Notes under the pieces: generated by a model
What the model was told of the DNA's origin: nothing
The model's database searches: none
Seen by the model: only the letters and a program-made list of their open reading frames with translations
Program-made: the position numbers and the translations under genes
In this document: in pieces, positions 52,771 through 62,326 of the stretch
Position numbering within the stretch: position 1 is the stretch's first letter
How the letters are laid out: each line of letters opens with the position of its first letter
Assembly: GCF_003438995.1 (NCBI RefSeq)
Contig: NZ_QSUN01000008.1
Coordinates: forward strand, 17,658-81,657
Length of the DNA stretch: 64,000 nucleotides
Origin: Bacteroides sp. OM05-12
Lineage (GTDB): Bacteria; Bacteroidota; Bacteroidia; Bacteroidales; Bacteroidaceae
Reading direction: 5' to 3'

Positions 52771-53388
52771 CTACACAACAGCGTCTTCAATATCCTGAAG
52801 TTCCACCAATTTGTTTACAATTGCATAAATAGTTAACCCCGCGGGACTATGAATTTGGAGTTTCCGGGCTATATTTCTACGATGTGTTATCACTGTATGA
52901 ATAGACAGATAGAGCTTATCGGCTATCGCTTTATTGGTCATACCTTTTACTACGCAAACTATAATTTCCTTCTCGCGCTGACTCAAGGTTTCCGATTCAT
53001 TCTGCTGCTCTTCTTCTACGGAAATATGTTGCAAACGGTTTAATTTGTCGCCCATCATTTCTGCCGTTTCATAGATAGACATGGTATCATCATATCCTTT
53101 CAATAACGCAGAATCAACCACGGAGCAGAGAAGCGCGATCCACTTTACACCGTGAGAAATGGGATTTTCCCTAAACGAATCAATATCAAACCAGCCTCCG
53201 AAAGTAGGATTGACTATAACAATATCCACCTGCTGCATTCGCATACATTCGTGCAATGCTTCTACCGAAACGACTTCTACCGGATGTATGTTTTGGTCGG
53301 GAATACGTTTCAACAAGTTAATAACCCCACTGCGGACAATCATGGAGGTCTCCGCGACAATGACTCTCAATGATATATTACTTTTCAT
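52771..53388 (-). CDS. LuxR-family regulator with pseudo-receiver domain (LuxR-2)
   Basis: The 205 residues parallel LuxR-1: the N-terminus has VIVAETSMI in place of the acidic pair and Asn60 (IVIVNPT) in place of the phospho-Asp; the C-terminal helix-turn-helix is LSQREKEIIVCVVKGMTNKA then LSIHTVITHRRNIARKL. It overlaps the hemerythrin-2 gene by 11 bp. The pair is expressed from a promoter with the tandem dyads, so LuxR-2 may regulate itself and the related promoters. A partner protein, rather than phosphorylation, should set its activity. Confidence 0.87.
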   Translation of the reverse strand: MKSNISLRVIVAETSMIVRSGVINLLKRIPDQNIHPVEVVSVEALHECMRMQQVDIVIVNPTFGGWFDIDSFRENPISHGVKWIALLCSVVDSALLKGYDDTMSIYETAEMMGDKLNRLQHISVEEEQQNESETLSQREKEIIVCVVKGMTNKAIADKLYLSIHTVITHRRNIARKLQIHSPAGLTIYAIVNKLVELQDIEDAVV

Positions 53389-54088
53389 GACTTCCTACTT
53401 CCTTTTCCATTCGACGAACAGCCGGAACAAACATATAATCTTCTACTTTGCAGTGAGTGGCTAAATCTTGCTCACAAGAATAAATATCGAAAAGAACCGC
53501 ATTGAGTAAGTTATTATTCGCCTTGGCGGGGTAATATTTTATGATGATATTTTTAAGTTCGGTCAGTTTTGCTTCTATCTGGTTATGCCTACGGGCAAAA
53601 ATACTAATCTGATAACTGTCGGACAGCTTTCCCTGAAGTAAATCCTCTACATATTTAAACACCATCTTATTCTCATAATCCATATGCTTACGTACCTCCC
53701 CGACATATTCATCAAAGAATTTCAAAATAAGGAAGGCAACTTCATTCTCGGTGGAACAGTCGATAGCTTCAATCAGCTTACGACGAATAACGGGCAGATT
53801 GAAATCAAGAAAATAAGAATGTGCCTGTTTTAAATAACTCATCAGGGATGCAACGGATAATCCTTCCGAATCATCTTCTATCCGGAAATGATCTTCCTCT
53901 ATAAAGTTTACAACAGCAAGAAAAGTTTTATAATCCACACCATTCTGCGTGCATATTTCCTTTACCGTTCTGTCTCCGAACCCAAGTGGCAAACCGAAGC
54001 GACTCATCACTAACAGCAAGGAATAATTCCCGCAAATTAGATCACTCATTTTGTCCGTTTCTTTATATCGTTGCGGTAAATTGTCCAT
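53378..54088 (-). CDS. RIC/ScdA-like hemerythrin-domain di-iron protein (hemerythrin-2)
   Basis: The 236-residue paralogue of hemerythrin-1 has the same ligand spacing: His90, His135/Glu139, His168/Glu172, His212/Glu216 (AHSYF, HMDYEN, RHNQIEA, THCKVED), and the ScdA_N-like segment FGLPLGFGDRTVKEIC. Translation may begin at Met1 or Met14 (MSDLICG), which aligns better with its paralogue. It is likely an iron-cluster repair or O2/NO-sensing protein. Upstream is a tandem-dyad promoter; gpmA is divergent. Confidence 0.87.
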   Translation of the reverse strand: MDNLPQRYKETDKMSDLICGNYSLLLVMSRFGLPLGFGDRTVKEICTQNGVDYKTFLAVVNFIEEDHFRIEDDSEGLSVASLMSYLKQAHSYFLDFNLPVIRRKLIEAIDCSTENEVAFLILKFFDEYVGEVRKHMDYENKMVFKYVEDLLQGKLSDSYQISIFARRHNQIEAKLTELKNIIIKYYPAKANNNLLNAVLFDIYSCEQDLATHCKVEDYMFVPAVRRMEKEVGSHEK

Positions 54089-54114
54089 AAAAATAGTCTT
54101 TAAATAATTATATG

Positions 54115-54193
54115 CAAAGGAACTACCTATTCTTTGCTATTACAATCACCACAAATAGGTATTCTTCTCAAATAGCATCACCATATATAGTTA
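54115..54193 (-). promoter_or_regulatory. Tandem-dyad promoter of hemerythrin-2/LuxR-2
   Basis: Minus-strand -7 box TTCCTTTG (54122-54115, one mismatch) with TTG at 54145-54143. The proximal dyad CAC-CACAAATA-GGT (54147-54160) ends 24 bp from the box. The distal dyad ACC-ATATATAG-TTA (54180-54193) is centred 33 bp further. On the plus strand a weak TTCCTTTT at 54218 is also 24 bp from the distal dyad and could serve gpmA. Confidence 0.7.
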
Positions 54194-54272
54194 TTTTCAC
54201 AAAAACGAAGAAACTTCTTCCTTTTCAAAGCGTTATTTATATAGAAGATATAGTAACTTAAAAACAAGAATT

Positions 54273-54962
54273 ATGCATAAACTGATTTTAGTGAGACACG
54301 GAGAAAGTGTCTGGAATAAAGAAAACAGATTCACGGGTTGGGCAGATCCCGATTTGAGTGAGAAAGGAGAAGATGAAGCTCGCCATGCAGGGCGCATGAT
54401 AAAATCTGCCGGGATAAAATTTGATATCGCTTTCTCGTCCGTATTGAAACGTGCCATACGAACCATGCACCTGCTCGAAGAAGAGGCCAACTTATTATGG
54501 GTTCCGGAGACGCATAACTGGCGGCTCAACGAGCGTCATTACGGAGCATTGCAAGGATTGAACAAGGCCGAAACAGCTGCCAAATATGGTGACGAACAAG
54601 TACATATCTGGAGAAGAAGTTTCGACGTGGTGCCTCCACTACTGGAACCTGACGATCCAAGAAATCCTATAAACGATCCGCAATATAATAATGTAGATCC
54701 GGAGGTACTGCCCCTCGGAGAGTCACTTGAACTGACCATCAAGCGGGTGCTGCCTTTCTGGCAAGACCATATAGCCCCAGCTTTGCTTTCCGGAAAAACA
54801 GTATTGATAGCCGCTCACGGCAATAGTCTGCGAGCGTTGGTGAAATACCTGGATAAAATCAGCGATGAGGATATTGTAAAGCTGGAAATACCGACCGGAA
54901 TACCGCAAGTATACGAATTGGATAATAAACTAAATGCCATCAGACATTATTATTTGGAATAA
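54273..54962 (+). CDS. gpmA: 2,3-bisphosphoglycerate-dependent phosphoglycerate mutase
   Basis: GpmA interconverts 3- and 2-phosphoglycerate in glycolysis. The 229 residues contain the phospho-His motif [38 protein letters not shown] with the catalytic Glu, and [14 protein letters not shown] with the second His. It is about 20 residues shorter than the E. coli enzyme at the C-terminus. It lies between two tandem-dyad promoters and may be part of the same stress response. Confidence 0.95.
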   Translation: MHKLILVRHGESVWNKENRFTGWADPDLSEKGEDEARHAGRMIKSAGIKFDIAFSSVLKRAIRTMHLLEEEANLLWVPETHNWRLNERHYGALQGLNKAETAAKYGDEQVHIWRRSFDVVPPLLEPDDPRNPINDPQYNNVDPEVLPLGESLELTIKRVLPFWQDHIAPALLSGKTVLIAAHGNSLRALVKYLDKISDEDIVKLEIPTGIPQVYELDNKLNAIRHYYLE

Positions 54963-54963
54963 T

Positions 54964-55041
54964 CCCCATAAATAAGGGTAGCGGATTACTCATTTCCCTA
55001 TAAATAGGGATTTTGCGATACAACTCCCTACCCTATCTTTG
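54964..55041 (+). promoter_or_regulatory. Tandem-dyad promoter of the flavodoxin operon
   Basis: The distal dyad CCC-ATAAATAA-GGG (54965-54978) and perfect proximal dyad TCCCTATAAATAGGGA (54995-55010) are centred 31 bp apart. The proximal GGG is 24 bp before the -7 box TATCTTTG (55034-55041) and abuts TTTG at 55012. The dyad centre is near -43 from the probable transcription start, the position used by many activators. Confidence 0.8.
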
Positions 55042-55067
55042 CAGGGTCAATAAAAATAAAAACGAAA

Positions 55068-55571
55068 ATGAAAAAGATTGGAATATTTTATGGTTCGACT
55101 ACAGGGACAACAGAATCCGTAGCCAGAATTATTGCTAAGAAACTAGGTGTTAGTGATGAAAACGTGCATGATGCTTCCAAACTGACAAAGGAATTAGTAG
55201 AAGGATACGAAGTACTTATCCTCGGAACATCCACATGGGGAGACGGTGAAGTACAGGATGACTGGTATGATGCGTTAAAAATACTGGCAGGAATGAATCT
55301 TACAGGAAAATGTGTTGCACTGTTTGGTTGCGGTGATTCTGAATCTTATAGCGATACTTTCTGTGACGGAATGGGTATCATCCACGATGACTTGAAAGCT
55401 ACCGGCTGTAAATTCTGCGGTTCAATACCTGTTGACGGTTATACATTCGATAACTCCAAAGCCGTTATCGACGGAAAATTCATCGGTGTGGCCATTGACG
55501 ATGTAAACGAAGACGGAAAGACAGAAGAGCGCATCGACGAATGGATCAAAACTCTTTGCATAAACAACTAA
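55068..55571 (+). CDS. fldA: Flavodoxin
   Basis: The 167 residues have the FMN phosphate loop GIFYGSTTGTTESVA, the isoalloxazine loops GTSTWGDGEVQDDW and FGCGDSESYSDTFCDGM, and the long-chain insertion. Flavodoxin replaces ferredoxin as electron carrier when iron is scarce. The gene is followed by a DUF2023 gene 19 bp downstream. The upstream dyads are the best-formed of the set. Confidence 0.96.
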   Translation: MKKIGIFYGSTTGTTESVARIIAKKLGVSDENVHDASKLTKELVEGYEVLILGTSTWGDGEVQDDWYDALKILAGMNLTGKCVALFGCGDSESYSDTFCDGMGIIHDDLKATGCKFCGSIPVDGYTFDNSKAVIDGKFIGVAIDDVNEDGKTEERIDEWIKTLCINN

Positions 55572-55590
55572 AAGATCAACATTCATTGCG

Positions 55591-55941
55591 ATGGAAAACG
55601 AACGAGCAGTTCCCGGAGAGGTAAGAATCTTCCTGAACCACATTTACGAATTCAAAAAGGGTGTACGCAATATGGTGCTTTACACCATGAATAAAGAATA
55701 TGAAGAATTTGCCGTTCGCCGCCTGAAGAATCAAAATATCTGTTATCTGACACAAGAAGTCAGCGACAACAAGATAAACCTCTTTTTCGGGAAGAAAGAG
55801 TGCATGAATGCTATCAGACATTTCATCAATCGACCGCTGAACCGACTTACACCGGAAGAAGATTTCATACTCGGTGCCATGTTAGGATATGATATTTGCC
55901 AACAGTGCAAACGATTCTGCGGAAAGAAAAAGAGTGCTTGA
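55591..55941 (+). CDS. DUF2023 family protein
   Basis: The 116-residue protein has EVRIFLNHIYEFKKGVRNMVLYT, INLFFGKKECMNAIRHF and a C-terminal CQQCKRFCGKKK. I recall DUF2023 proteins as flavodoxin neighbours in Bacteroidales. The CxxCxxxC cluster at the end may bind metal or a thiol. It is co-transcribed with fldA, suggesting a low-iron role; the biochemical activity is unknown. Confidence 0.85.
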   Translation: MENERAVPGEVRIFLNHIYEFKKGVRNMVLYTMNKEYEEFAVRRLKNQNICYLTQEVSDNKINLFFGKKECMNAIRHFINRPLNRLTPEEDFILGAMLGYDICQQCKRFCGKKKSA

Positions 55942-55982
55942 TTCCCGATTTTCTTATCGGGGGGTGTCAAAACTAAAATCAG

Positions 55983-56073
55983 CTATCTTTTATCATTCTT
56001 TAGGCGCGGATTATGCCGATTACACGGGTTATTTCTTTACTCTTTTCTGCGTAATCCGTACCTAAAAGATAGA
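55983..56073. repeat. Imperfect inverted repeat between convergent genes
   Basis: CTATCTTTTA plus GGCGCGGATTATGC on the left pair with GCGTAATCCG and TAAAAGATAG on the right. Just before it, GTGTCAAAACTA (55966-55977) matches 12 bases of the end of the 142-bp element. It may end transcripts from both sides. Confidence 0.6.
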
Positions 56074-56084
56074 GAATTAAGACT

Positions 56085-57008
56085 TCAGCGGGAATGGCGC
56101 AACCGAACGAAAAGATGATTTACTTTCATCATCATCGGCTTCCCTACCGCAATAAATGTCACAGCAACAAGAATCATTAAAATACCCATAATAATACGCG
56201 GCGTCAGCTGTTCACCGAATATCATTACCCCGAAGAACAAAGCCGTGACAGGTTCCAAAGCTCCAAGAATAGCTGTCGGCGTAGAGCCGATACTATGAAT
56301 GGCAATAGCTGTACATAATAAAGAGATAACCGTCGGCAAAGACGCCATAGCCAAGATATTAACCCACGCCGAAGGAGAAGGTATCATTTGAAGCTCCGTA
56401 CAAAAATTCAAACGGACAATATAAATCGATGATCCGAAAAGCAATGCATAAAACGTTAACTTACCGGTAGACATCGTTTTAAGTGAAGAATGGTTTACAC
56501 CTACGATATAAATAGCATACGATAAAGACGAAAGAATAACCAAAAGCATTCCGAACAAACTCAGGGTTTCATCGCCATCTCCCTTATACAACAATGCTAT
56601 CCCCGAAAGGGCAAGCAAAATACAAAAGGTAGTCAATAATGACACCTTCTCATGGAAAAACAAGAACATAATAACGGCCACCATGACCGGATATACAAAA
56701 AGTATGGTGGAAGCTATCCCCGCATCCATGTGCTTATAACTGATATACAGGAAAAAGGAAGATGCCGAGAACAACAATCCTCCGACTATCAAAGGCAGTA
56801 TCTCATTCCTCTTTAAAGCAAACGATTGCCCCTGAAGTTTCAGCATGATGCCGAGGATAAGGACAGCAAATCCGTACCGGTAAAACAATACCGAATCAAC
56901 AGACATTCCTTCCTGATAGAGAGGAAGCGTAAACAATGGATTCATACCGTAAGTAGCCGCAGCAACCGATCCGCAGACAAATCCTTTCGCTCTATTATTT
57001 ATGTTCAT
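56085..57008 (-). CDS. EamA/DMT family transporter
   Basis: The 307 residues form ten membrane helices in two EamA repeats, with GSVAAATYGMNPLFTLPLY at the start, GGLLFSASSFFLYISYKHM, and SLPTVISLLCTAIAI with GALEPVTALFFGV in the second repeat. It probably exports amino acids or other small metabolites. It starts 39 bp after the CcsBA stop and may be the last gene of the porin-imelysin operon, though it could have its own promoter. Confidence 0.9.
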   Translation of the reverse strand: MNINNRAKGFVCGSVAAATYGMNPLFTLPLYQEGMSVDSVLFYRYGFAVLILGIMLKLQGQSFALKRNEILPLIVGGLLFSASSFFLYISYKHMDAGIASTILFVYPVMVAVIMFLFFHEKVSLLTTFCILLALSGIALLYKGDGDETLSLFGMLLVILSSLSYAIYIVGVNHSSLKTMSTGKLTFYALLFGSSIYIVRLNFCTELQMIPSPSAWVNILAMASLPTVISLLCTAIAIHSIGSTPTAILGALEPVTALFFGVMIFGEQLTPRIIMGILMILVAVTFIAVGKPMMMKVNHLFVRLRHSR

Positions 57009-57047
57009 ATAAGATGACTTTCATTTTCGGGGGGCAAAGGTACACAA

Positions 57048-59252
57048 TTATCCCGCATAACTATGCATCCCGCCCAAGAAATAGTTTACTCCGAAATAAG
57101 TCATCAGAATTGTTAAGAAAGAAAGGATCATATAGACATGAAAGAACAATGGTTTACGGAAAATACGCAAGGAATCCGTATGCAATGCAAAGGCATAAAC
57201 CAAGAATGTAATCAACGCCCATACTTCTTTCGGATCCCATGCCCAATAACGTCCCCAAGAAACATTTGCCCATATAGCTCCGATAAAGATTCCCGCTCCG
57301 AGCAGAAATAATGCCGGGACAAGAAACAGTTGTGACAAGGTGTGCAATATTTCTATCTGCCCGTTTGCTTCCGACCGATTAAGAATCAGAGCCAGCAGTC
57401 CATTGAGAAAAGTAAAAGAGAAGAGTGCATACGACATCATAATCAACGACACATGCAGACTCAATAAAGGGGATGAAAGTACGGGAACCAAAGGGGTTAT
57501 CTGCGGATTCATCTGTCCGATGGAAGATACCAACAAGCAAAATCCGGAAAGTAAAAGTCCGAAAGGAAGCATCAAACGGAATCTACGCCATACAATAAGT
57601 GCAGTCAGCAGAATACACCATGCCATCATCATCATTGTTTCATAGCCATTGCCCATCGGCCATCTGCCGCTGATATAACCACGCAACAGCAGACAAAAGC
57701 TCAATGTCAGGAAAGAGAGCCAAAGAACTCCGGAAAATATATCGGTAAACACTGTTGGCAAACAGGATAATTTCCTACCTTTCAACAAATAAAAACAAAA
57801 CACAAAGAAGGCAAGCAGTCCTACCGTCAGATTTATCCTATATAATAAGGTAGCGAACGGAACATGATTATACAGTCTTTCCGCTTTTATTTTCCTTTCG
57901 GGCAACAAGGATTCTCCCCCATTCTTTTGCTGATAAGTTATCAGCTTGGAAATAAAATACCGGACTTGTTCACTGTCATTCTTTAAAACAGACTCTGCCA
58001 GCAGGTTTATTCCTTTACGAATGAAAAGCCATTGCGCATCACTTATCTCTGGCGGAAGCATAGAGGCAGGAGCATACCAAACTGTCTGCCCGTTTAGCGT
58101 CACAGGAAATACTTTAAATAATTCACCTTCATGCAACATCGACAATAGTTGTATCTTTTCGTCTGTTTCTACCGCCGCCTTTTTTAATTTACCCGGTTCT
58201 CCGTTCAAATACGGTTCAAGACGATATTCATTTTGAGACGTAAAGAAGTCTTTCAGTGAAACACGTTCCTCTTTAAAGCCCAATACATCCCTGAGTACTG
58301 CATCTTTTACATAAATCATCGGTTCTTCCTGCCAGGAAGAAGAAAACAATAACCATCCTAAATATATCTGCTCTGCCGTATTGCCTTTATAAGCCATCTT
58401 TCCTGTCAATTTCTGGGTAAAATCATAAGCCAAAGTTTGCAAAGGGGCTATTCTTCCGTTATACAATACCTGCACCTGTCCCATATAGGTAGCATCTACC
58501 TTGGTTAATGTCCGGTTTCCGGCAGTGGCAAGACCATATATTCCCAATAAGACCAATACACATATACTCCTTTTCAGCAAACCGCTTCTTAACACACGAC
58601 GGAAATAACCATTACGTGAACAGAGATTCCATAGCATCATCGCGAATAAAAAGAAATACCCTGCATAGGTAACGGGAATACCCCAACGGTCACAGTTAAC
58701 CGTAAGTATGCTTCCTTGCCGGTCACTGTCATAAGAAGCCTGATAAAAACGTATGCCGTGATATGAGAAAATACGGTTCATAGATACTTGCTCCTGAAAA
58801 GAACCTCCATCGGGAGAAGACACGGTAAACTTACTGATATAATCTGCTTCTGCATTTGTTCCGGGATAATAAGATACCACGAAAGTATCTAAAGTCAGCG
58901 TGAAAGGCATATCTATATGCTCTTCCTCATTTGTAATAAATGCAGAGACAGGTTCATTCATACGTAAGTGCACAATTCCATGTTGAGCGGTTAATGAAGT
59001 AAGCAATGCTCCGGCAAGAATCAGGAAGAAAGAGAAATGCAAAAGAAAAGCCGGAAGATTGCGTTGCAACTTTCGGCTCAGCATATAAGCAAATGACGAC
59101 AATGCCAGAATCATCCATAAGGATGAAAACCACCATGCGCCATATATATGATTATTAACGAAATCCGTACCATCATACTTTTCCAAAAATGTGGCAACAG
59201 ATAAAATAACAACGATAATACCTAAAAGAGAAAATGATAATTTCTTCATCAA
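57048..59252 (-). CDS. CcsBA-like cytochrome c biogenesis fusion (ResB plus CcsA)
   Basis: The 734-residue protein has a ResB-like N-terminal part with membrane helices and a periplasmic domain, then a CcsA-like C-terminal part with the tryptophan-rich haem motif WGRYWAWDPKEVWALI. Such fusions carry haem across the membrane and attach it to apocytochromes (system II). It would mature the di-heme oxidoreductase encoded 144 bp upstream, which needs two covalent haems. Confidence 0.9.
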   Translation of the reverse strand: MMKKLSFSLLGIIVVILSVATFLEKYDGTDFVNNHIYGAWWFSSLWMILALSSFAYMLSRKLQRNLPAFLLHFSFFLILAGALLTSLTAQHGIVHLRMNEPVSAFITNEEEHIDMPFTLTLDTFVVSYYPGTNAEADYISKFTVSSPDGGSFQEQVSMNRIFSYHGIRFYQASYDSDRQGSILTVNCDRWGIPVTYAGYFFLFAMMLWNLCSRNGYFRRVLRSGLLKRSICVLVLLGIYGLATAGNRTLTKVDATYMGQVQVLYNGRIAPLQTLAYDFTQKLTGKMAYKGNTAEQIYLGWLLFSSSWQEEPMIYVKDAVLRDVLGFKEERVSLKDFFTSQNEYRLEPYLNGEPGKLKKAAVETDEKIQLLSMLHEGELFKVFPVTLNGQTVWYAPASMLPPEISDAQWLFIRKGINLLAESVLKNDSEQVRYFISKLITYQQKNGGESLLPERKIKAERLYNHVPFATLLYRINLTVGLLAFFVFCFYLLKGRKLSCLPTVFTDIFSGVLWLSFLTLSFCLLLRGYISGRWPMGNGYETMMMMAWCILLTALIVWRRFRLMLPFGLLLSGFCLLVSSIGQMNPQITPLVPVLSSPLLSLHVSLIMMSYALFSFTFLNGLLALILNRSEANGQIEILHTLSQLFLVPALFLLGAGIFIGAIWANVSWGRYWAWDPKEVWALITFLVYAFALHTDSLRIFRKPLFFHVYMILSFLTILMTYFGVNYFLGGMHSYAG

Positions 59253-59334
59253 TTATAACGATTGAGATTAAAAAGATTATCGTGAAAAAGCCCTGAAAAT
59301 CCTAATATGTCTATCCCACTTTAATGAGAAGATG

Positions 59335-59373
59335 CCGAAAAAGGTATAACAAACTTCATTTATACCCTTTCGG
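59335..59373 (-). terminator. Hairpin after the di-heme oxidoreductase gene
   Basis: CCGAAA..GGTATAA pairs with TTATACCCTTTCGG. No clear T-run follows on the minus strand, so it may be a processing stem or partial terminator inside the operon. Confidence 0.45.
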
Positions 59374-59396
59374 ACATTCTCAAAATATCAGCAAAA

Positions 59397-60944
59397 TTAA
59401 ATCGATTCAAGGAACTTCACGACTGCATCCCTATCCGATTTACTTAATGCTCTGAACTTTTCTTTGGATTTCTGTGCATCGCCACCATGCCACATAATAG
59501 CTTCGATATAGTTACGTGCACGCATATCATGTAGATGTTCACCCGCACCGGTACATTTATCGGAAAGTCCGCGTCCCCACAACGGAGTAGTACGACACCA
59601 TCCCGTACGGATATCATTTACCATCTCAAGACGGTGTTGCATTAAGTCTGTATACGGCCAAATCTTTTGATTCGGATACTTGGGCAGCTTGCCTTTTACC
59701 ATCGGATCACCACTGTAATTATCTTCACCTGTAGTCCATGAAGGACGATGGCAAGCAGTACAGCCTATCGAATAAAATAATTTACGACCTTGCTGCACTA
59801 CTGTGTTATCAAGATCACGGGCAGCCGGAACTGCCAAGCCGCGATGCCAAATCATAAAATCCAAATAATCCTCATCGGTCATTTCCACCGCCAAATCTTT
59901 ATCCGGAGACATCAGATAATTATAAATATCGGTCTTTACATCTCCCGTTTTATTGTATTCCGGAAATTTATTATAGAAATCGGCCTGTACATCTGCATTT
60001 TCAGACATTGCCGTCGCATAAGCCGCTGTCATGTAATGATAACGACGGTCGGAACGGGTTACATTGGTAATATTCCAAATAGCATTGGCACCCGGACCAT
60101 TCTGAAGTGTTCCACGGGATAAAGCATACGTAAAACGAGCCGGATGAGTAGTCCCGTCCACTTCCGTAATATCTTTACCTATTTTACCCTGACAATAACC
60201 GCGTGCCTGCTGCTTCTCATATTCCGCACGAAGAGAATCATCAGGAATAGCATCCAACAGTCCGGTTCCGTAAATACCGATTGTAGCCTCCAAACGTACA
60301 TCATAGTTGGTCGGCTTGGGATTGGTATTAATATAAGCCGGATCGATCGTCACTTCCGGATAAATCAATTCATACGTTTCTCCGTCATCAAACTTATTTC
60401 CGTACGTATCCGTATGATTCTTCCATGTAACTTTAATCCCTTGTTCGTTCACCGGAGGCAAAAAAGGAGCTACCGCTTGACTTTGCGGCATACCGGTCAG
60501 CTCCGGAACATAAGCATAAGTGTCTTTATCATATACGACAAGAAGATAACCATTGCCGTAATCGTTGGCACGGTATCGGTCCATTCTTTTACCATGTCCG
60601 TATCCCGGATGGCATGAGATACATGAATTACGAAGATAAACCGGACCTAATCCACTACGTACCTCTTCCTTATTTGAATTGAATGTAAATTCAAAAGTAC
60701 GCTCACCCCGTTTGAAAGCTGCCGCCATAGCGAGGTCATTATCTACTACCGGAGTTGATTGTTCGTAAGCACTGGCTGTAGAATTAAAAGTAGTACCCAA
60801 CTGTCCGCCGGTATACAGTTCTTCCTGTAATTCTTCCGGAATTTTGCCATTTCCTCCGTCACCCTTGTTGTCAGAATTATCATCATCACACGCAATGAAT
60901 GACAACACCAACAAGCATGATAAACATAATTTAAGTTTGCTCAT
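59397..60944 (-). CDS. Di-heme oxidoreductase lipoprotein (thiol oxidoreductase-like)
   Basis: The 515-residue lipoprotein (MSKLKLCLSCLLVLSF, then IACDDD) has two haem-binding CxxCH motifs, NSCISCHPG and IGCTACHRP, in the layout of the DUF1111 di-heme family. Such proteins are often encoded beside imelysin genes and may oxidise or reduce iron or thiols at the cell surface. It is 88 bp downstream of the imelysin gene. With CcsBA it forms a haem-dependent part of the operon. Confidence 0.9.
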   Translation of the reverse strand: MSKLKLCLSCLLVLSFIACDDDNSDNKGDGGNGKIPEELQEELYTGGQLGTTFNSTASAYEQSTPVVDNDLAMAAAFKRGERTFEFTFNSNKEEVRSGLGPVYLRNSCISCHPGYGHGKRMDRYRANDYGNGYLLVVYDKDTYAYVPELTGMPQSQAVAPFLPPVNEQGIKVTWKNHTDTYGNKFDDGETYELIYPEVTIDPAYINTNPKPTNYDVRLEATIGIYGTGLLDAIPDDSLRAEYEKQQARGYCQGKIGKDITEVDGTTHPARFTYALSRGTLQNGPGANAIWNITNVTRSDRRYHYMTAAYATAMSENADVQADFYNKFPEYNKTGDVKTDIYNYLMSPDKDLAVEMTDEDYLDFMIWHRGLAVPAARDLDNTVVQQGRKLFYSIGCTACHRPSWTTGEDNYSGDPMVKGKLPKYPNQKIWPYTDLMQHRLEMVNDIRTGWCRTTPLWGRGLSDKCTGAGEHLHDMRARNYIEAIMWHGGDAQKSKEKFRALSKSDRDAVVKFLESI

Positions 60945-61032
60945 AACTAAATTCTTTTTTAAGCATCCAAAGCATGCCGGCAGGAGCCAACATGCTTTTT
61001 CTCGGTTATTATAATATGATATGATTTACTCG

Positions 61033-62298
61033 TTAGTTTTCTTCTATTCTCTGCTTTATTTCCGTCAAAGTAGTAGCGAGCTCGTTACAAGCATCCATTG
61101 CAGCTTTAATCTCTGTTGTTTTATCCAGATTATTCCTGTATGGAGCAGGTATGCCGTTTATCTTTTCGATTGCATTCGCAATTGCCGCTTTCAGTTTGGT
61201 ATCCAAATCCGCATCCAGTTTCTTCACACAAGCACTGACCGAAAGAGCTTCATTACGATTTCCCTTCATGGCAGCCGTTTTTCCTTCTCCTTGTGATGTA
61301 TAATCAAATTCTGCCACATCGGCCATACCACCCAGATAAGCATTCTCAATGCTTCTAATATTATCTACATAGTCTTTCAAAGAATTGAAGCTATACCATG
61401 ATTCCACTTCCAAAACTTCTTGTTTATACCATGGAGTATAAATCTTAGAGTTGCCTACCTCATCGGCAATATCAAAACAACCTTGTATGATTTCGGCAAT
61501 TCCGCTTGTTGATGTCTTATAGTTCTTATTACCCTGTTCACCGGCTGCAATCAATTCTTCCCCATAATTACGGGTCGGAGTCAATTCATTAGCTTCCAGA
61601 AGTTCCTCTTTCGTTGCATCAAAAGCATTTCCGTCTTCATCTTCTATTTCAATACCGGTTTTTACATCGCTCAAAGCATCCACTCCTGCCCAGCTGGCTT
61701 CCAAACGTACACATTGTACGGCAAGGTCATCCGCTACACCTACGGCATATTTATATTGGTTTTCTGTGATATTGCTAACTCCTTTCGGTTTTCCTTCGCT
61801 AAACAAGATATACTCCAAACCATGAAATCCCAATAAGTTGTTTCCCAGATTACCTGCATCAAAATTATCTAAAAGGTAATTGTTGCCAAGTAAATTATCA
61901 AGAGCCGTCTTATCCAAAGGCCATGAATCGATATGCGGGTCTATACTGTAATCTGCCGCTGCACCATAAAGGAAAGATTCACTTAGCTCCCAGTACTGAC
62001 GGGCATCACGCCAAGCCAGACAAGCTACCGCTAAATTGGCATCACTTCTGTCTTCATTCAATCTATTGACTGCTTTATCAAGAATAATTGCCTTATCCGC
62101 CAACGTCTTATAAGTCGGGATAACCGTATAATTCACATATTGCTCAAGTACGGACTTGAAAGTCTCGGCAGTTACAGTGCCTGCACCGCCAACATTATGA
62201 TCCGAATCAGTATCGTCATCATCACTACAAGATGCGAAACCGGTTCCTAAGGCAATGGCAAAAGCCATCAAAAATGGGAATTTAAATAACTTGTTCAT
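61033..62298 (-). CDS. Imelysin-family (M75-like) iron-binding lipoprotein
   Basis: The 421-residue lipoprotein (AFAIALGTGFASCSDDDD) has the family motif GxHxxE in LLGFHGLEYILFSEG, plus LDNLLGNNYLL. Imelysin-domain proteins (EfeO, IrpA, ICMP) bind or take up iron; peptidase activity is doubtful. It is 28 bp after the porin gene, in one operon behind the tandem-dyad promoter. Confidence 0.93.
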   Translation of the reverse strand: MNKLFKFPFLMAFAIALGTGFASCSDDDDTDSDHNVGGAGTVTAETFKSVLEQYVNYTVIPTYKTLADKAIILDKAVNRLNEDRSDANLAVACLAWRDARQYWELSESFLYGAAADYSIDPHIDSWPLDKTALDNLLGNNYLLDNFDAGNLGNNLLGFHGLEYILFSEGKPKGVSNITENQYKYAVGVADDLAVQCVRLEASWAGVDALSDVKTGIEIEDEDGNAFDATKEELLEANELTPTRNYGEELIAAGEQGNKNYKTSTSGIAEIIQGCFDIADEVGNSKIYTPWYKQEVLEVESWYSFNSLKDYVDNIRSIENAYLGGMADVAEFDYTSQGEGKTAAMKGNRNEALSVSACVKKLDADLDTKLKAAIANAIEKINGIPAPYRNNLDKTTEIKAAMDACNELATTLTEIKQRIEEN

Positions 62299-62326
62299 AC
62301 CTATCTATTTTTATTATTAAATATAT

